A stretch of DNA of 5,610 nt from a bacterium. GTDB taxonomy: Bacteria > Desulfobacterota > GWC2-55-46 > S146-80 > JALXFI01. Position 1 is the first letter of the stretch, and each line of letters opens with the position of its first letter. The DNA lies in assembly GCA_027069035.1 (NCBI GenBank), contig JALXFI010000234.1, positions 1-5,610 of the forward strand, given 5' to 3'. The position numbers were made by a program, and so were the translations under genes. Positions 1 through 5,574 of this stretch are shown here, piece after piece. The notes under the pieces are model-generated. The model did no database searches, was not told the DNA's origin, and worked only from the letters and a program-made list of their open reading frames with translations.

Positions 1-54
1 CTCTTTAAGGCTCTGATTCTCTTCGTTTGTAATAAACGACAGGTCCGTGTTCAT
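1..54 (-). CDS. 5' end of a gene leaving the window (possible PLD/helicase-type protein)
   Basis: Eighteen codons are visible, starting at ATG 54-52 and running off the left edge (MNTDLSFITNEENQSLKE). The start is supported by a Shine-Dalgarno-like AAGG at 63-60, 5 nt upstream of the ATG on the minus strand. The start also overlaps the stop of a short upstream frame as ATGA. The opening SFITNEENQSLK resembles, from memory, N-termini of large proteins joining a phospholipase-D-like domain to an SNF2/DEAD helicase, which often begin with an FITN motif. Eighteen residues are far too few to prove this. The gene lies 126 nt downstream of proS on the same strand with no evident terminator between them, so read-through from the ispG-proS unit is possible. 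That a gene starts here is moderately sure; its function is a guess. Confidence 0.5.
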   Translation of the reverse strand, partial: MNTDLSFITNEENQSLKE

Positions 55-152
55 AAACACCTTTTTATCATCTTTAAATAACCTTCTATTTCCTGACAGT
101 ATCCTTTCACTTCTCGTTTAATCAGGATTTTCTCATCATCATACCGAATCAA
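51..152 (-). CDS. possible short ORF or gene remnant overlapping the next start
   Basis: An open frame on the minus strand ends in TGA at 53-51. Its stop overlaps the ATG of the left-edge gene (ATGA), a spacing typical of translationally coupled genes. The frame is open back to a TAA at 179-177. It contains no early ATG, only a TTG at 152-150, a GTG at 110-108 and a late ATG. From the TTG it would encode 33 residues rich in Lys, Glu, Ile and Tyr, including KREVKGYCQEIEGYLKMIK. That composition looks protein-like and amphipathic. No good ribosome binding site precedes the TTG; GAAGG sits only 1 nt from it. It could be a small coupled gene, the tail of a gene whose 5' part was lost, or chance. 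I do not recognise a family. Confidence 0.22.
   Translation of the reverse strand: MIRYDDEKILIKREVKGYCQEIEGYLKMIKRCL
60..63 (-). promoter_or_regulatory. ribosome binding site of the left-edge gene
   Basis: AAGG (inside AAAAAGG, 66-60, minus strand) stands 5 nt before the ATG at 54-52. It supports that ATG as a real start although only 18 codons of the gene are visible. Confidence 0.45.
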
Positions 153-180
153 ACCTTCAACATGAACCGGGCGCCTTTAC

Positions 181-1902
181 TCATGAAACCTTTAACTCCT
201 CTCTTATCCTATCTTGTAAAAGCCCCGGCACCCTGTCTGTTTCGACAAGCTCTGCTTCCGCAGAGTCCCTTCTCTTTAATTCCACCTTGCCCTCTTTTAT
301 CTTTGAGCCTACGGTTATCCGCCACGGCACGCCAAGCAGGTCTGCATCGTTAAATTTAACGCCCGCCCTCTCGTCCCTGTCATCGATAATGGTTTCTATG
401 CCTCTATCGACAAGCTCCGCATATATCCTCTCTGCGGTCTCCATTATATCGGCTTTTTTACAATTAACAGGCAGGATATATACCTGATAAGGCGCTATGG
501 GCACAGGCCATATAATGCCGTTTTCATCGTGATTTTGTTCGATAGCGGCGGCTACCGTCCTGCCGACCCCTATGCCGTAACACCCCATTATCATAGACTG
601 TTCTTTGCCGCTGTCATCAAGAAAACACGCCTTCATCGCCTCGCTGTACTTTCTGCCAAGTTTAAATACATGCCCAACCTCAATGCCGCGCGAAAGCCCC
701 ATGCTCCCGCCGCATCTGGGACAGGAATCACCGTCAACCGCCATCCTCAAATCCGCAAAGGCGCTTACCTTAAAGTCTCTTTCAGGGTTTACGTTTATAT
801 AATGATGATCACCCTCATTGGCGCCAGTAACTCCGTTTATTACACCCTGAATGGAGTAATCGGCAACAATCCTGATCTTAAGCCCAATGGGGCCTGCGAA
901 ACCAACAGGGGCGCCCGTTACCCTGCGAACCGTATCTTCTTCGGCAAGCACAAGCCATTCACAGCCCAGATGACGTTTGAGTTTGGCCTCGTTCAGTTCA
1001 AAGTCTCCCCTTACAAGGGCGACGACCTCTCCGCCGTCGGTCTCATAGACAAGTGTCTTTATCAGTTTATCGGGAGAGACCTTTAAGAACGAGCTTACCT
1101 CTTCCACGCTTTTTACATCCGGCGTGCCAACCTTTTTTAAAGGTAACATAACTTCTTCAGAGGGCATATCAGCCACGTTCAGTTCCTTACACTCCGCCCT
1201 CTCCAAATTGGCTGAATACCCGCACTCTGAACAATTTACGATAACATCCTCGCCCGTGTCCGCAAGCACCATAAACTCGTGAGAGAACCTCCCGCCTATC
1301 GCCCCCGTCTCGGCCTCAACCGCCTTAAAATCAAGCCCGCACCGCTCAAATATCCTTGTGTAGGTATCGTACATATTCTGATATTCCCTGTCGGCGTCAT
1401 CCTCTGCCGCATGGAAGCTGTATGCGTCCTTCATAATAAACTCCCTGCCGCGCATAAGTCCGAACCGGGGTCTTATTTCGTCCCTGAATTTTATCTGTAT
1501 CTGGTACAGATTAAGCGGAAGCTGGCGGTAAGAGCGCACCTCCCTTCTCACCATATCCGTAATGACCTCTTCATGGGTGGGGCCAAGGCAGAACTCCCTC
1601 TCATGCCTGTCTTTAAACCTTAAAAGCTCTTTTCCGTAAACATCCCACCGCCCGCTCTCCTTCCACAGTTCGGCGGGTATGACAAGCGGCATCAACACCT
1701 CAAGCGCGCCCGCCCTGTTCATCTCTTCTCTTACAATATTTTCCACCTTCCTTAATGCCCTGAGCCCAAGGGGCAGAATATCGTACACCCCCGCCGCCAC
1801 CTTTCTTATCATGCCGGCCCTAAGCATAAGCCTGTGACTTATGACCTCCGCATCGGCCGGCACCTCTTTAAGCGTATGTATAAAAGACCCTGAATATCTC
1901 AT
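181..1902 (-). CDS. proS: prolyl-tRNA synthetase (ProRS, bacterial type with editing domain)
   Basis: Cytoplasmic class II aminoacyl-tRNA synthetase that activates proline with ATP and charges tRNA-Pro. The 573 residues match the usual bacterial ProRS length (about 570). The N-terminus, MRYSGSFIHTLKEVPADAEV, is typical of the family. Visible landmarks are: GPTHEE at 107-112; motif 2 around 139-162 (FRDEIRPRFGLMRGREF...); a YbaK-like editing insertion at about 240-385 with the conserved KT at 282-283 (aligned by motif to E. coli Lys279) and GPIG at 337-340; RGIEVGHVFKLG at 405-416; motif 3 GCYGIGVGR at 440-448; and an anticodon-binding domain at about 470-570. Two cysteine pairs, C224/C227 and C394/C397, bracket the insertion and could bind a metal. 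The start ATG at 1902 has AGGGAG upstream, ending 11 nt before it. The gene lies 26 nt downstream of ispG and is probably cotranscribed with it. No terminator is evident after the TGA stop. Confidence 0.98.
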   Translation of the reverse strand: MRYSGSFIHTLKEVPADAEVISHRLMLRAGMIRKVAAGVYDILPLGLRALRKVENIVREEMNRAGALEVLMPLVIPAELWKESGRWDVYGKELLRFKDRHEREFCLGPTHEEVITDMVRREVRSYRQLPLNLYQIQIKFRDEIRPRFGLMRGREFIMKDAYSFHAAEDDADREYQNMYDTYTRIFERCGLDFKAVEAETGAIGGRFSHEFMVLADTGEDVIVNCSECGYSANLERAECKELNVADMPSEEVMLPLKKVGTPDVKSVEEVSSFLKVSPDKLIKTLVYETDGGEVVALVRGDFELNEAKLKRHLGCEWLVLAEEDTVRRVTGAPVGFAGPIGLKIRIVADYSIQGVINGVTGANEGDHHYINVNPERDFKVSAFADLRMAVDGDSCPRCGGSMGLSRGIEVGHVFKLGRKYSEAMKACFLDDSGKEQSMIMGCYGIGVGRTVAAAIEQNHDENGIIWPVPIAPYQVYILPVNCKKADIMETAERIYAELVDRGIETIIDDRDERAGVKFNDADLLGVPWRITVGSKIKEGKVELKRRDSAEAELVETDRVPGLLQDRIREELKVS

Positions 1903-1913
1903 AAATTATCAAA

Positions 1914-1918
1914 CTCCC
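1914..1918 (-). promoter_or_regulatory. ribosome binding site of proS
   Basis: GGGAG (within AAAGGGAG) on the minus strand in the 26-nt gap after ispG. The spacing to the proS ATG is 11 nt, on the long side but acceptable. It supports 1902 as the start, which also matches the conserved family N-terminus. Confidence 0.6.
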
Positions 1919-1928
1919 TTTCCGGTTT

Positions 1929-3011
1929 TTATATTATCTCCGACTTCTTATACCCCGACAGAACCAGATCCTCAACCATCGCAACCAGCTCATCAACCAT
2001 GTCTTCCTCTTTTACCTTTTTTACGACCTCGCCTCTTCTGTATATGAGCCCGACCCCATCGCCTGAGGCCAGCCCTACATCGGCCTGAACCGCCTCGCCC
2101 GGCCCGTTAACCACGCAACCCATAACGGCTACATCAAGCGGTGTATCTATATGCAAAAGCCGCCTTTCCACCTCACATGCAAGTGAAACGACATCAACCT
2201 TTACCCTGCCGCAAGTCGGGCATGAAATGATGTTTACCCCCTTTTTTCTGATCCCAAGCGCCTTCAGGACAGCATAGCCGACCCTTACCTCTTCTTCCGG
2301 CGTGCCGGTGAGAGAGACCCTTAATGTGTCTCCTATGCCCTGAGAAAGGAGTATCCCCAAACCTGCGGCCGACTTTACGGTGCCTGAAAAGGCCGTGCCC
2401 GCCTCTGTAATGCCTATGTGAAGCGGATAGTCCGCCTTTTCTGACAATATCCTGTACGCCTCCACCGTACTCATAACATCCGATGCCTTAAGCGATACCT
2501 TTATATCCCTGAAATCCAACCCCTCAAATATCTCTATACGCCTCATTGCACTTTCCACCATTGCCCAAGGCGTGTGTCCGTGCCGTTTCAGTATGTCTTT
2601 TTCAAGAGAGCCTGCGTTTACGCCGATCCTTATCGGAATGTCTGCGTCCTTTGCAGCCCTTACCACCTCTTCCACCCTTTCGGAGCTTCCAATATTGCCA
2701 GGATTTATCCTGAGCCCGTCAACACCGTACCTTACGGCCTTAAGCGCAAGCCTGTAATCAAAATGTATGTCTGCTACAAGGGGCATATCAGTGGCCTTCC
2801 GTATCTTTTTAAAGGCCTCGGCGTCATCGCTGTCTGAAAGCGCAATCCTTACTATTTCACACCCTGCGTCTTCAAGAGACCTTATCTGCGCAAGCGTTGA
2901 GGCGACATCGGCGGTGCGTGTTTTTGTCATCGACTGGACGGATATCGGCGCACTTCCCCCGATCTTCACCCGTCCTATGGATATCTGTCTTGTCCTTCTT
3001 CTCTTGATCAT
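1929..3011 (-). CDS. ispG: 4-hydroxy-3-methylbut-2-en-1-yl diphosphate synthase (IspG/GcpE)
   Basis: Penultimate enzyme of the MEP isoprenoid pathway: it reductively converts MEcPP to HMBPP using a [4Fe-4S] cluster, with electrons from flavodoxin or ferredoxin. Numbering from the GTG at 3020 (363 residues): the TIM-barrel part opens with ISVQSMTKTRTADV (26-39), followed by VADIHFDYRLA (82-92) and LRINPGNIG (103-111). The C-terminal cluster domain carries SCPTCGR (266-272) and MGCVVNGPGEA (300-310), giving the expected ligands C267, C270, C302 and E309. This is the short form, lacking the extra domain of plant-type enzymes. I prefer ATG 3011 (MIKRRRTRQISIG) over the GTG at 3020: no Shine-Dalgarno sequence precedes either, and the GTG overlaps the likely -10 box. 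The adjacent ispG-proS order is, from memory, common in Geobacter-like and Nitrospirota genomes, where dxr and rseP often precede ispG; here pabB lies upstream, divergent. Confidence 0.97.
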   Translation of the reverse strand: MIKRRRTRQISIGRVKIGGSAPISVQSMTKTRTADVASTLAQIRSLEDAGCEIVRIALSDSDDAEAFKKIRKATDMPLVADIHFDYRLALKAVRYGVDGLRINPGNIGSSERVEEVVRAAKDADIPIRIGVNAGSLEKDILKRHGHTPWAMVESAMRRIEIFEGLDFRDIKVSLKASDVMSTVEAYRILSEKADYPLHIGITEAGTAFSGTVKSAAGLGILLSQGIGDTLRVSLTGTPEEEVRVGYAVLKALGIRKKGVNIISCPTCGRVKVDVVSLACEVERRLLHIDTPLDVAVMGCVVNGPGEAVQADVGLASGDGVGLIYRRGEVVKKVKEEDMVDELVAMVEDLVLSGYKKSEII

Positions 3012-3018
3012 AAAGGCC

Positions 3019-3048
3019 ACTATAAGATAAGAAAAACCTTGATGTCAA
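3019..3048 (-). promoter_or_regulatory. sigma70-type promoter of ispG-proS
   Basis: On the minus strand a perfect -35 TTGACA (3048-3043) is followed, after an 18-bp spacer, by -10 TATAGT (3024-3019; 5 of 6 to consensus). Transcription would be expected to begin about 7 nt further on, essentially at the ATG at 3011, so the mRNA would be leaderless or nearly so. This agrees with the lack of a Shine-Dalgarno sequence before ispG. The boxes are read directly; promoter activity is inferred. Confidence 0.55.
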
Positions 3049-3050
3049 GG
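3037..3050. promoter_or_regulatory. dyad CCTTGATGTCAAGG over the divergent -35 boxes
   Basis: CCTTGA and TCAAGG form a perfect 6-bp inverted repeat around a central TG. The dyad contains the -35 of the ispG promoter (minus strand TTGACA) and, on the plus strand, TTGATG, a candidate -35 for pabB. Nearby AAAACC (3033-3038) and GGTTTT (3053-3058) form a wider imperfect dyad. The site could be an operator for a dimeric repressor controlling both directions, or simply the by-product of two back-to-back -35 boxes. No regulator family is recognised. Confidence 0.4.
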
Positions 3051-3068
3051 GAGGTTTTGGATTATAAG
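3039..3068 (+). promoter_or_regulatory. possible divergent promoter toward pabB
   Basis: On the plus strand TTGATG (3039-3044; 4 of 6) lies 18 bp before TATAAG (3063-3068; 5 of 6), predicting a start near 3075. That start lies just upstream of the palindromic element at 3083-3256, so the element would be transcribed in the pabB leader. Without the element the leader would be only about 40 nt, a normal length. The promoter is weaker than the ispG one and is inferred. Confidence 0.3.
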
Positions 3069-3077
3069 GGACAAGGT

Positions 3078-3082
3078 TAATA
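3078..3082. repeat. left TAATA direct repeat (putative target-site duplication)
   Basis: TAATA lies directly before the CCCAAA end of the palindromic element and recurs directly after its TTTGGG end (3257-3261). Both copies are also followed by a C. A 5-bp duplication abutting matched inverted ends is what transposition would leave; chance remains possible for so short a repeat. Confidence 0.5.
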
Positions 3083-3084
3083 CC

Positions 3085-3108
3085 CAAATCCCGCGATAGC
3101 GGGATTTG
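3085..3108. repeat. left terminal hairpin of the palindromic element
   Basis: CAAATCCCGC (3085-3094) and GCGGGATTTG (3099-3108) form a perfect 10-bp stem with a GATA loop. No T-run follows on either strand, so it does not look like an intrinsic terminator for either divergent gene. It is the strongest local stem in the intergenic region. Confidence 0.85.
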
Positions 3109-3142
3109 AAATTGGCAATACATCCTTAACTGCTGTGTTCTC

Positions 3143-3196
3143 GGCGATTTTCTTTCTCACCGTACCGGTTATGTACGCCTCAAAAGAAAAATCGCC
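3143..3196. repeat. central stem of the palindromic element
   Basis: GGCGATTTT (3143-3151) pairs with AAAATCGCC (3188-3196). CTTT (3152-3155) continues the stem with AAAG (3183-3186) across one bulged A. Inside, CGTAC/GTACG (3161-3165 / 3173-3177) closes a 7-nt loop. This is the core of the long fold-back. Confidence 0.75.
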
Positions 3197-3231
3197 TGCG
3201 GCCTTGCATTTAAGGCGTCTTGCCAATTTGT

Positions 3232-3255
3232 CCAAAAACCTAAATCTGTTTTTGG
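3232..3255. repeat. right terminal hairpin of the palindromic element
   Basis: CCAAAAAC (3232-3239) and GTTTTTGG (3248-3255) form an 8-bp stem with an 8-nt loop. It occupies the same place relative to the right end as the left hairpin does to the left end, and has the same 24-nt length but an almost unrelated stem sequence. Confidence 0.75.
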
Positions 3256-3256
3256 G

Positions 3257-3261
3257 TAATA
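3257..3261. repeat. right TAATA direct repeat (putative target-site duplication)
   Basis: Second copy of TAATA, directly after TTTGGG. Removing one copy together with 3083-3256 restores a plain 5' leader with pabB starting about 30 nt downstream. Confidence 0.5.
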
Positions 3262-3276
3262 CTTACATCTTGCAAC

Positions 3277-3280
3277 AGGA
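3277..3280 (+). promoter_or_regulatory. weak ribosome binding site of pabB
   Basis: AGGA with an 11-nt gap to the ATG at 3292. It is the only purine-rich match before the start. It lies outside the palindromic element, so folding of the element need not sequester it directly. Confidence 0.4.
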
Positions 3281-3291
3281 TAATCCGACTT

Positions 3292-4698
3292 ATGATCCTT
3301 GAAGAGATTAAAAACCCATTAGACCCTTATGAGCTTTTCTTAAAACTCTACGAACTCCCGTACCCTTTCATGCTGGAGAGTTCAACAGATGGAGAATACT
3401 CCTTTGCGGGGTTTGACCCGTTTCTTGTAATCGAGTCATTCGGCGGAAAAAACGAGATACTATTTAACAACACCCGCACACGGTCGGCAGACGACCCTTT
3501 TGCCGTGCTAAAATCTCTTCTTAAAAGATACGAAACCAACCCGTGCAAATATCCTTTTGCAGGGGGCTGTGTCGGTTATTTCGGTTACGACCTTAAAGGT
3601 TTGATTGAAAAACTTCCGTCAAGTACCTTAAAGGATATAAACACACCTGACATGCACTTTGCCTTTTACGATACGGTTTATATATTTCACCACCCCTCAG
3701 GCCGGTGTTTTATCGCATCAACAGGAGAGCCTGAGACAAAAAAGCGCCTTAAAGAACAGAGGGCTTTTAATAGATTAAAGGCGGCAAAGGAGGCATTAAA
3801 AAAGAATCACGGTTATAAAGTTTCCGGCATAACAAGCCTGCCTCAACTTGATTCCACGTTCACCATGGCCGGATATATAAAGGCGGCGGAAAAGATTCTG
3901 GGTTATATCGCCGCAGGAGATATCTATCAGGCAAACCTGTCGCAGAGGTTCTCCCTCCCTCTTCCATGCGATCCGCTCCATTTTTACTCCGTTTTAAGGG
4001 AAGAACACCCCGTACCCATGGGGGCGTTTCTTAAACTGCCAGAATATGAGATACTCAGCAATTCTCCAGAAAGGTTTTTAAGGATAAGAGGGAATTCTAT
4101 AGAGACGATGCCGATAAAAGGAACCATTAAAAGGGACAAAAACAGATTTAAGGATATGGAGCTTGCAAAAATGCTGAAATCGGATCCAAAAGAGAATGCA
4201 GAACATATAATGATAGTTGACCTTGAGAGAAACGATCTTGGTAAGGTCTGCCTGTACGGAACCGTAGAGGTGAAAAATGGAAATGAGATAGCGACTTACC
4301 CGACGCTCCATCACATGGTATCAACCGTAAGAGGCGTTTTAAAGGAAGGCATACACCCTGTGGATGCAATAAGGTCATGTTTCCCTGGAGGATCTGTCAC
4401 CGGAGCGCCAAAGATAAGGGCAATGGAGATAATAGATGAATTGGAGCCAACGGCTCGCGGTGTTTATACGGGGGCTATCGGATATATGGATTTTTGCGGC
4501 AATGCGGATCTCAACATACCCATAAGGACGGCCGTTGTTGATGACAGGAGACTTTTTTATCAGACAGGCGGCGCGATTGTGGCGGACTCAGACCCTGAAA
4601 AAGAGTATGAGGAGACACTACTCAAGGCAGAGGTTATACACAGGGCATTGAGAAGATTGTCTATGGAAAACAAGAAATATCACAGGGTATCTATTTAA
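3292..4698 (+). CDS. pabB: aminodeoxychorismate synthase component I
   Basis: Converts chorismate, with ammonia from a glutaminase partner (PabA/TrpG), to 4-amino-4-deoxychorismate, the first committed step to p-aminobenzoate and folate. The 468 residues are close to E. coli PabB (about 450). An N-terminal anthranilate-synthase-I-like region (about 20-140, with EYSFAGFDPF at 35-44) precedes the chorismate-binding domain (about 190-455). Conserved blocks are GDIYQANLSQR (209-219), SPERFL (258-263), DLERNDLG (310-317), FPGGSVTGAPK (364-374) and GGAIVADSDPEKEYEET (426-442). The decisive signature is PIKGT at 274-278: PabB has Lys (K276), the residue that attacks chorismate C2, where anthranilate synthase TrpE has PIAGT. 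No glutaminase domain is fused and no pabA is visible, so the amidotransferase must be encoded elsewhere. The stop is 3 nt before pabC. Confidence 0.95.
   Translation: MILEEIKNPLDPYELFLKLYELPYPFMLESSTDGEYSFAGFDPFLVIESFGGKNEILFNNTRTRSADDPFAVLKSLLKRYETNPCKYPFAGGCVGYFGYDLKGLIEKLPSSTLKDINTPDMHFAFYDTVYIFHHPSGRCFIASTGEPETKKRLKEQRAFNRLKAAKEALKKNHGYKVSGITSLPQLDSTFTMAGYIKAAEKILGYIAAGDIYQANLSQRFSLPLPCDPLHFYSVLREEHPVPMGAFLKLPEYEILSNSPERFLRIRGNSIETMPIKGTIKRDKNRFKDMELAKMLKSDPKENAEHIMIVDLERNDLGKVCLYGTVEVKNGNEIATYPTLHHMVSTVRGVLKEGIHPVDAIRSCFPGGSVTGAPKIRAMEIIDELEPTARGVYTGAIGYMDFCGNADLNIPIRTAVVDDRRLFYQTGGAIVADSDPEKEYEETLLKAEVIHRALRRLSMENKKYHRVSI
4684..4687 (+). promoter_or_regulatory. distant ribosome binding site before pabC
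   Basis: AGGG inside the last codons of pabB, 14 nt before the pabC ATG. This spacing is longer than ideal. With the genes 3 nt apart, pabC is probably translated by ribosomes finishing pabB (translational coupling). Confidence 0.35.
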
Positions 4699-4701
4699 AA
4701 A

Positions 4702-5574
4702 ATGACGGATTTAACAGTATATCTAAACGGCCGGTTCATCGCACAGTCAAAGGCCAATATCTCACCGTTTGACAGCGGGTTTCTATATGGATACGGGCTT
4801 TTTGAGACATTGAAGGGATACAGCGGGAAAATCTTTGCCCTTAAAGAACACATGGAAAGGCTTAAAAAAGGATGCAGCAGGTTAAAGATACCTGATACCG
4901 GCCTCGACACGGAGTCACTGGAACCTGTTTTGGAAAAGCTCCTTAAAAAAAACGGGCTTTCCTCAAAAGACAGCTACATCCGCATAACCGTTACGGGAGG
5001 GATATTAGACACTCCTTTTTCAAAATCATCAAGGCCGACCCTTTTTATCCACTGTAAACCCATTGACCCTGATATAGTGAAAAAAACAAGGCAAGGCATA
5101 AGCGCAGTGCTGATAGAGGGCATAAAAGGCCGGAACATAGAGCTTGATGCCTACAAGACAACAAGCTATATCGCCATGTTTCTTGGAAAGATATATGCAG
5201 GAGACAAGGGTGCTGATGAAGGTTTTCTTGTAAACGAAGATAAAGAACTAACGGAAGGCACTACTTCCAATATTTTTTTATACACAAACGGCAGGCTTGT
5301 AACACCTCCGCTAAAATCAGGCATCCTTCCGGGCATTATCAGAGGTTTTGTGATCAAAACAGCAAAAGATGAAGGAATACCGGTAAAAGAGGAACGGGTT
5401 TTCTTAAACGATCTCTTTAAAGCAGATGAGGTCTTTGTGACAAACTCAATTATGGAGGTCGCCCCTGTAATTAAGATCGATGGAAAGATGATAGGGGAAG
5501 GAAAGGCCGGCAAAATAACAAAAAAACTGCACACAGGGGTCAGGTCTACACTTTACACAAAAAGCCGTCTATAA
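4702..5574 (+). CDS. pabC: aminodeoxychorismate lyase (class IV PLP enzyme)
   Basis: Fold-type IV PLP enzyme of 290 residues. Position directly after pabB points to 4-amino-4-deoxychorismate lyase, which releases pyruvate to give p-aminobenzoate. Visible features are: VYLNGRFI (6-13) at the N-terminus; SPFDSGFLYGYGLFET (21-36); catalytic Lys in YKTTSY (K152, the Schiff-base lysine); TEGTTSNIF (184-192) with the cofactor-ring glutamate E185; SGILPGIIR (206-214), a phosphate-binding loop; and TNSIMEVAPV (247-256). The same fold is used by branched-chain (IlvE) and D-amino acid aminotransferases, and KTTSY also occurs in IlvE. The lyase assignment therefore rests mainly on the operon. Residues 281-290 and the stop are encoded by one side of a palindrome (5543-5610), so the C-terminal tail may not be ancestral. 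The helix ending ITKKLHTG (272-279) precedes it, so the fold looks complete. Confidence 0.85.
   Translation: MTDLTVYLNGRFIAQSKANISPFDSGFLYGYGLFETLKGYSGKIFALKEHMERLKKGCSRLKIPDTGLDTESLEPVLEKLLKKNGLSSKDSYIRITVTGGILDTPFSKSSRPTLFIHCKPIDPDIVKKTRQGISAVLIEGIKGRNIELDAYKTTSYIAMFLGKIYAGDKGADEGFLVNEDKELTEGTTSNIFLYTNGRLVTPPLKSGILPGIIRGFVIKTAKDEGIPVKEERVFLNDLFKADEVFVTNSIMEVAPVIKIDGKMIGEGKAGKITKKLHTGVRSTLYTKSRL

Larger units (their letters stand above)
3083..3256. mobile_element. 174-bp palindromic MITE-like element in the pabB leader
   Basis: The two halves read as an imperfect inverted copy of each other over the whole length. Matched blocks, outside to inside, are: CCCAAA at the ends (3083-3088 / 3251-3256); AAATTGGCAA (3109-3118) against TTGCCAATTT (3220-3229); CCTTAA (3124-3129) against TTAAGG (3210-3215); GGCGATTTT then CTTT (3143-3155) against the complement at 3183-3196 with one bulged A; and CGTAC (3161-3165) against GTACG (3173-3177) around the centre. 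TAATA flanks both ends. There is no coding frame of note. This is the architecture of a non-autonomous fold-back element or MITE. It is not one of the well-known elements I can recall (ERIC, Correia, RUP). The alternatives are a structured leader RNA or a regulatory cruciform. No transposase family can be assigned. Confidence 0.65.

Noticed and set aside
529..1086. 185-codon open frame on the plus strand inside proS
   Set aside because: It is antisense to the conserved ProRS editing and catalytic regions, has no convincing ribosome site, and its translation shows no recognisable protein character. It is a shadow of proS.
3085..3108. Intrinsic terminator
   Set aside because: The stem is strong and GC-rich, but no T-run follows on either strand and it lies upstream of both flanking genes, where no transcript needs to end. 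It fits better as the terminal hairpin of the palindromic element.
2872..3123. 83-codon minus-strand frame across the ispG 5' end and the left part of the palindrome
   Set aside because: It overlaps ispG in another frame and is open only because the spacer happens to lack stops.
3256..3284. pabB promoter using GATAAT (3279-3284) as -10
   Set aside because: GATAAT is close to consensus, but the sequence 16-18 bp upstream has no -35 resemblance, and transcription would begin at the start codon, wasting the AGGA ribosome site.
3109..3291. Riboswitch or tRNA/T-box leader before pabB
   Set aside because: The folding is explained by one long imperfect palindrome. I see no conserved core of a known folate-related (THF) riboswitch, no T-box sequence and no tRNA-like arms.
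3292..4698. Anthranilate synthase component I (TrpE)
   Set aside because: The discriminating motif is PIKGT, with the PabB lysine, rather than PIAGT. The following gene is a PabC-type lyase rather than trpG or trpD.
4702..5574. Branched-chain (IlvE) or D-amino acid aminotransferase
   Set aside because: The fold and the KTTSY motif allow it, but the 3-nt spacing after pabB makes the lyase much more likely. It is kept as an alternative in the entry.
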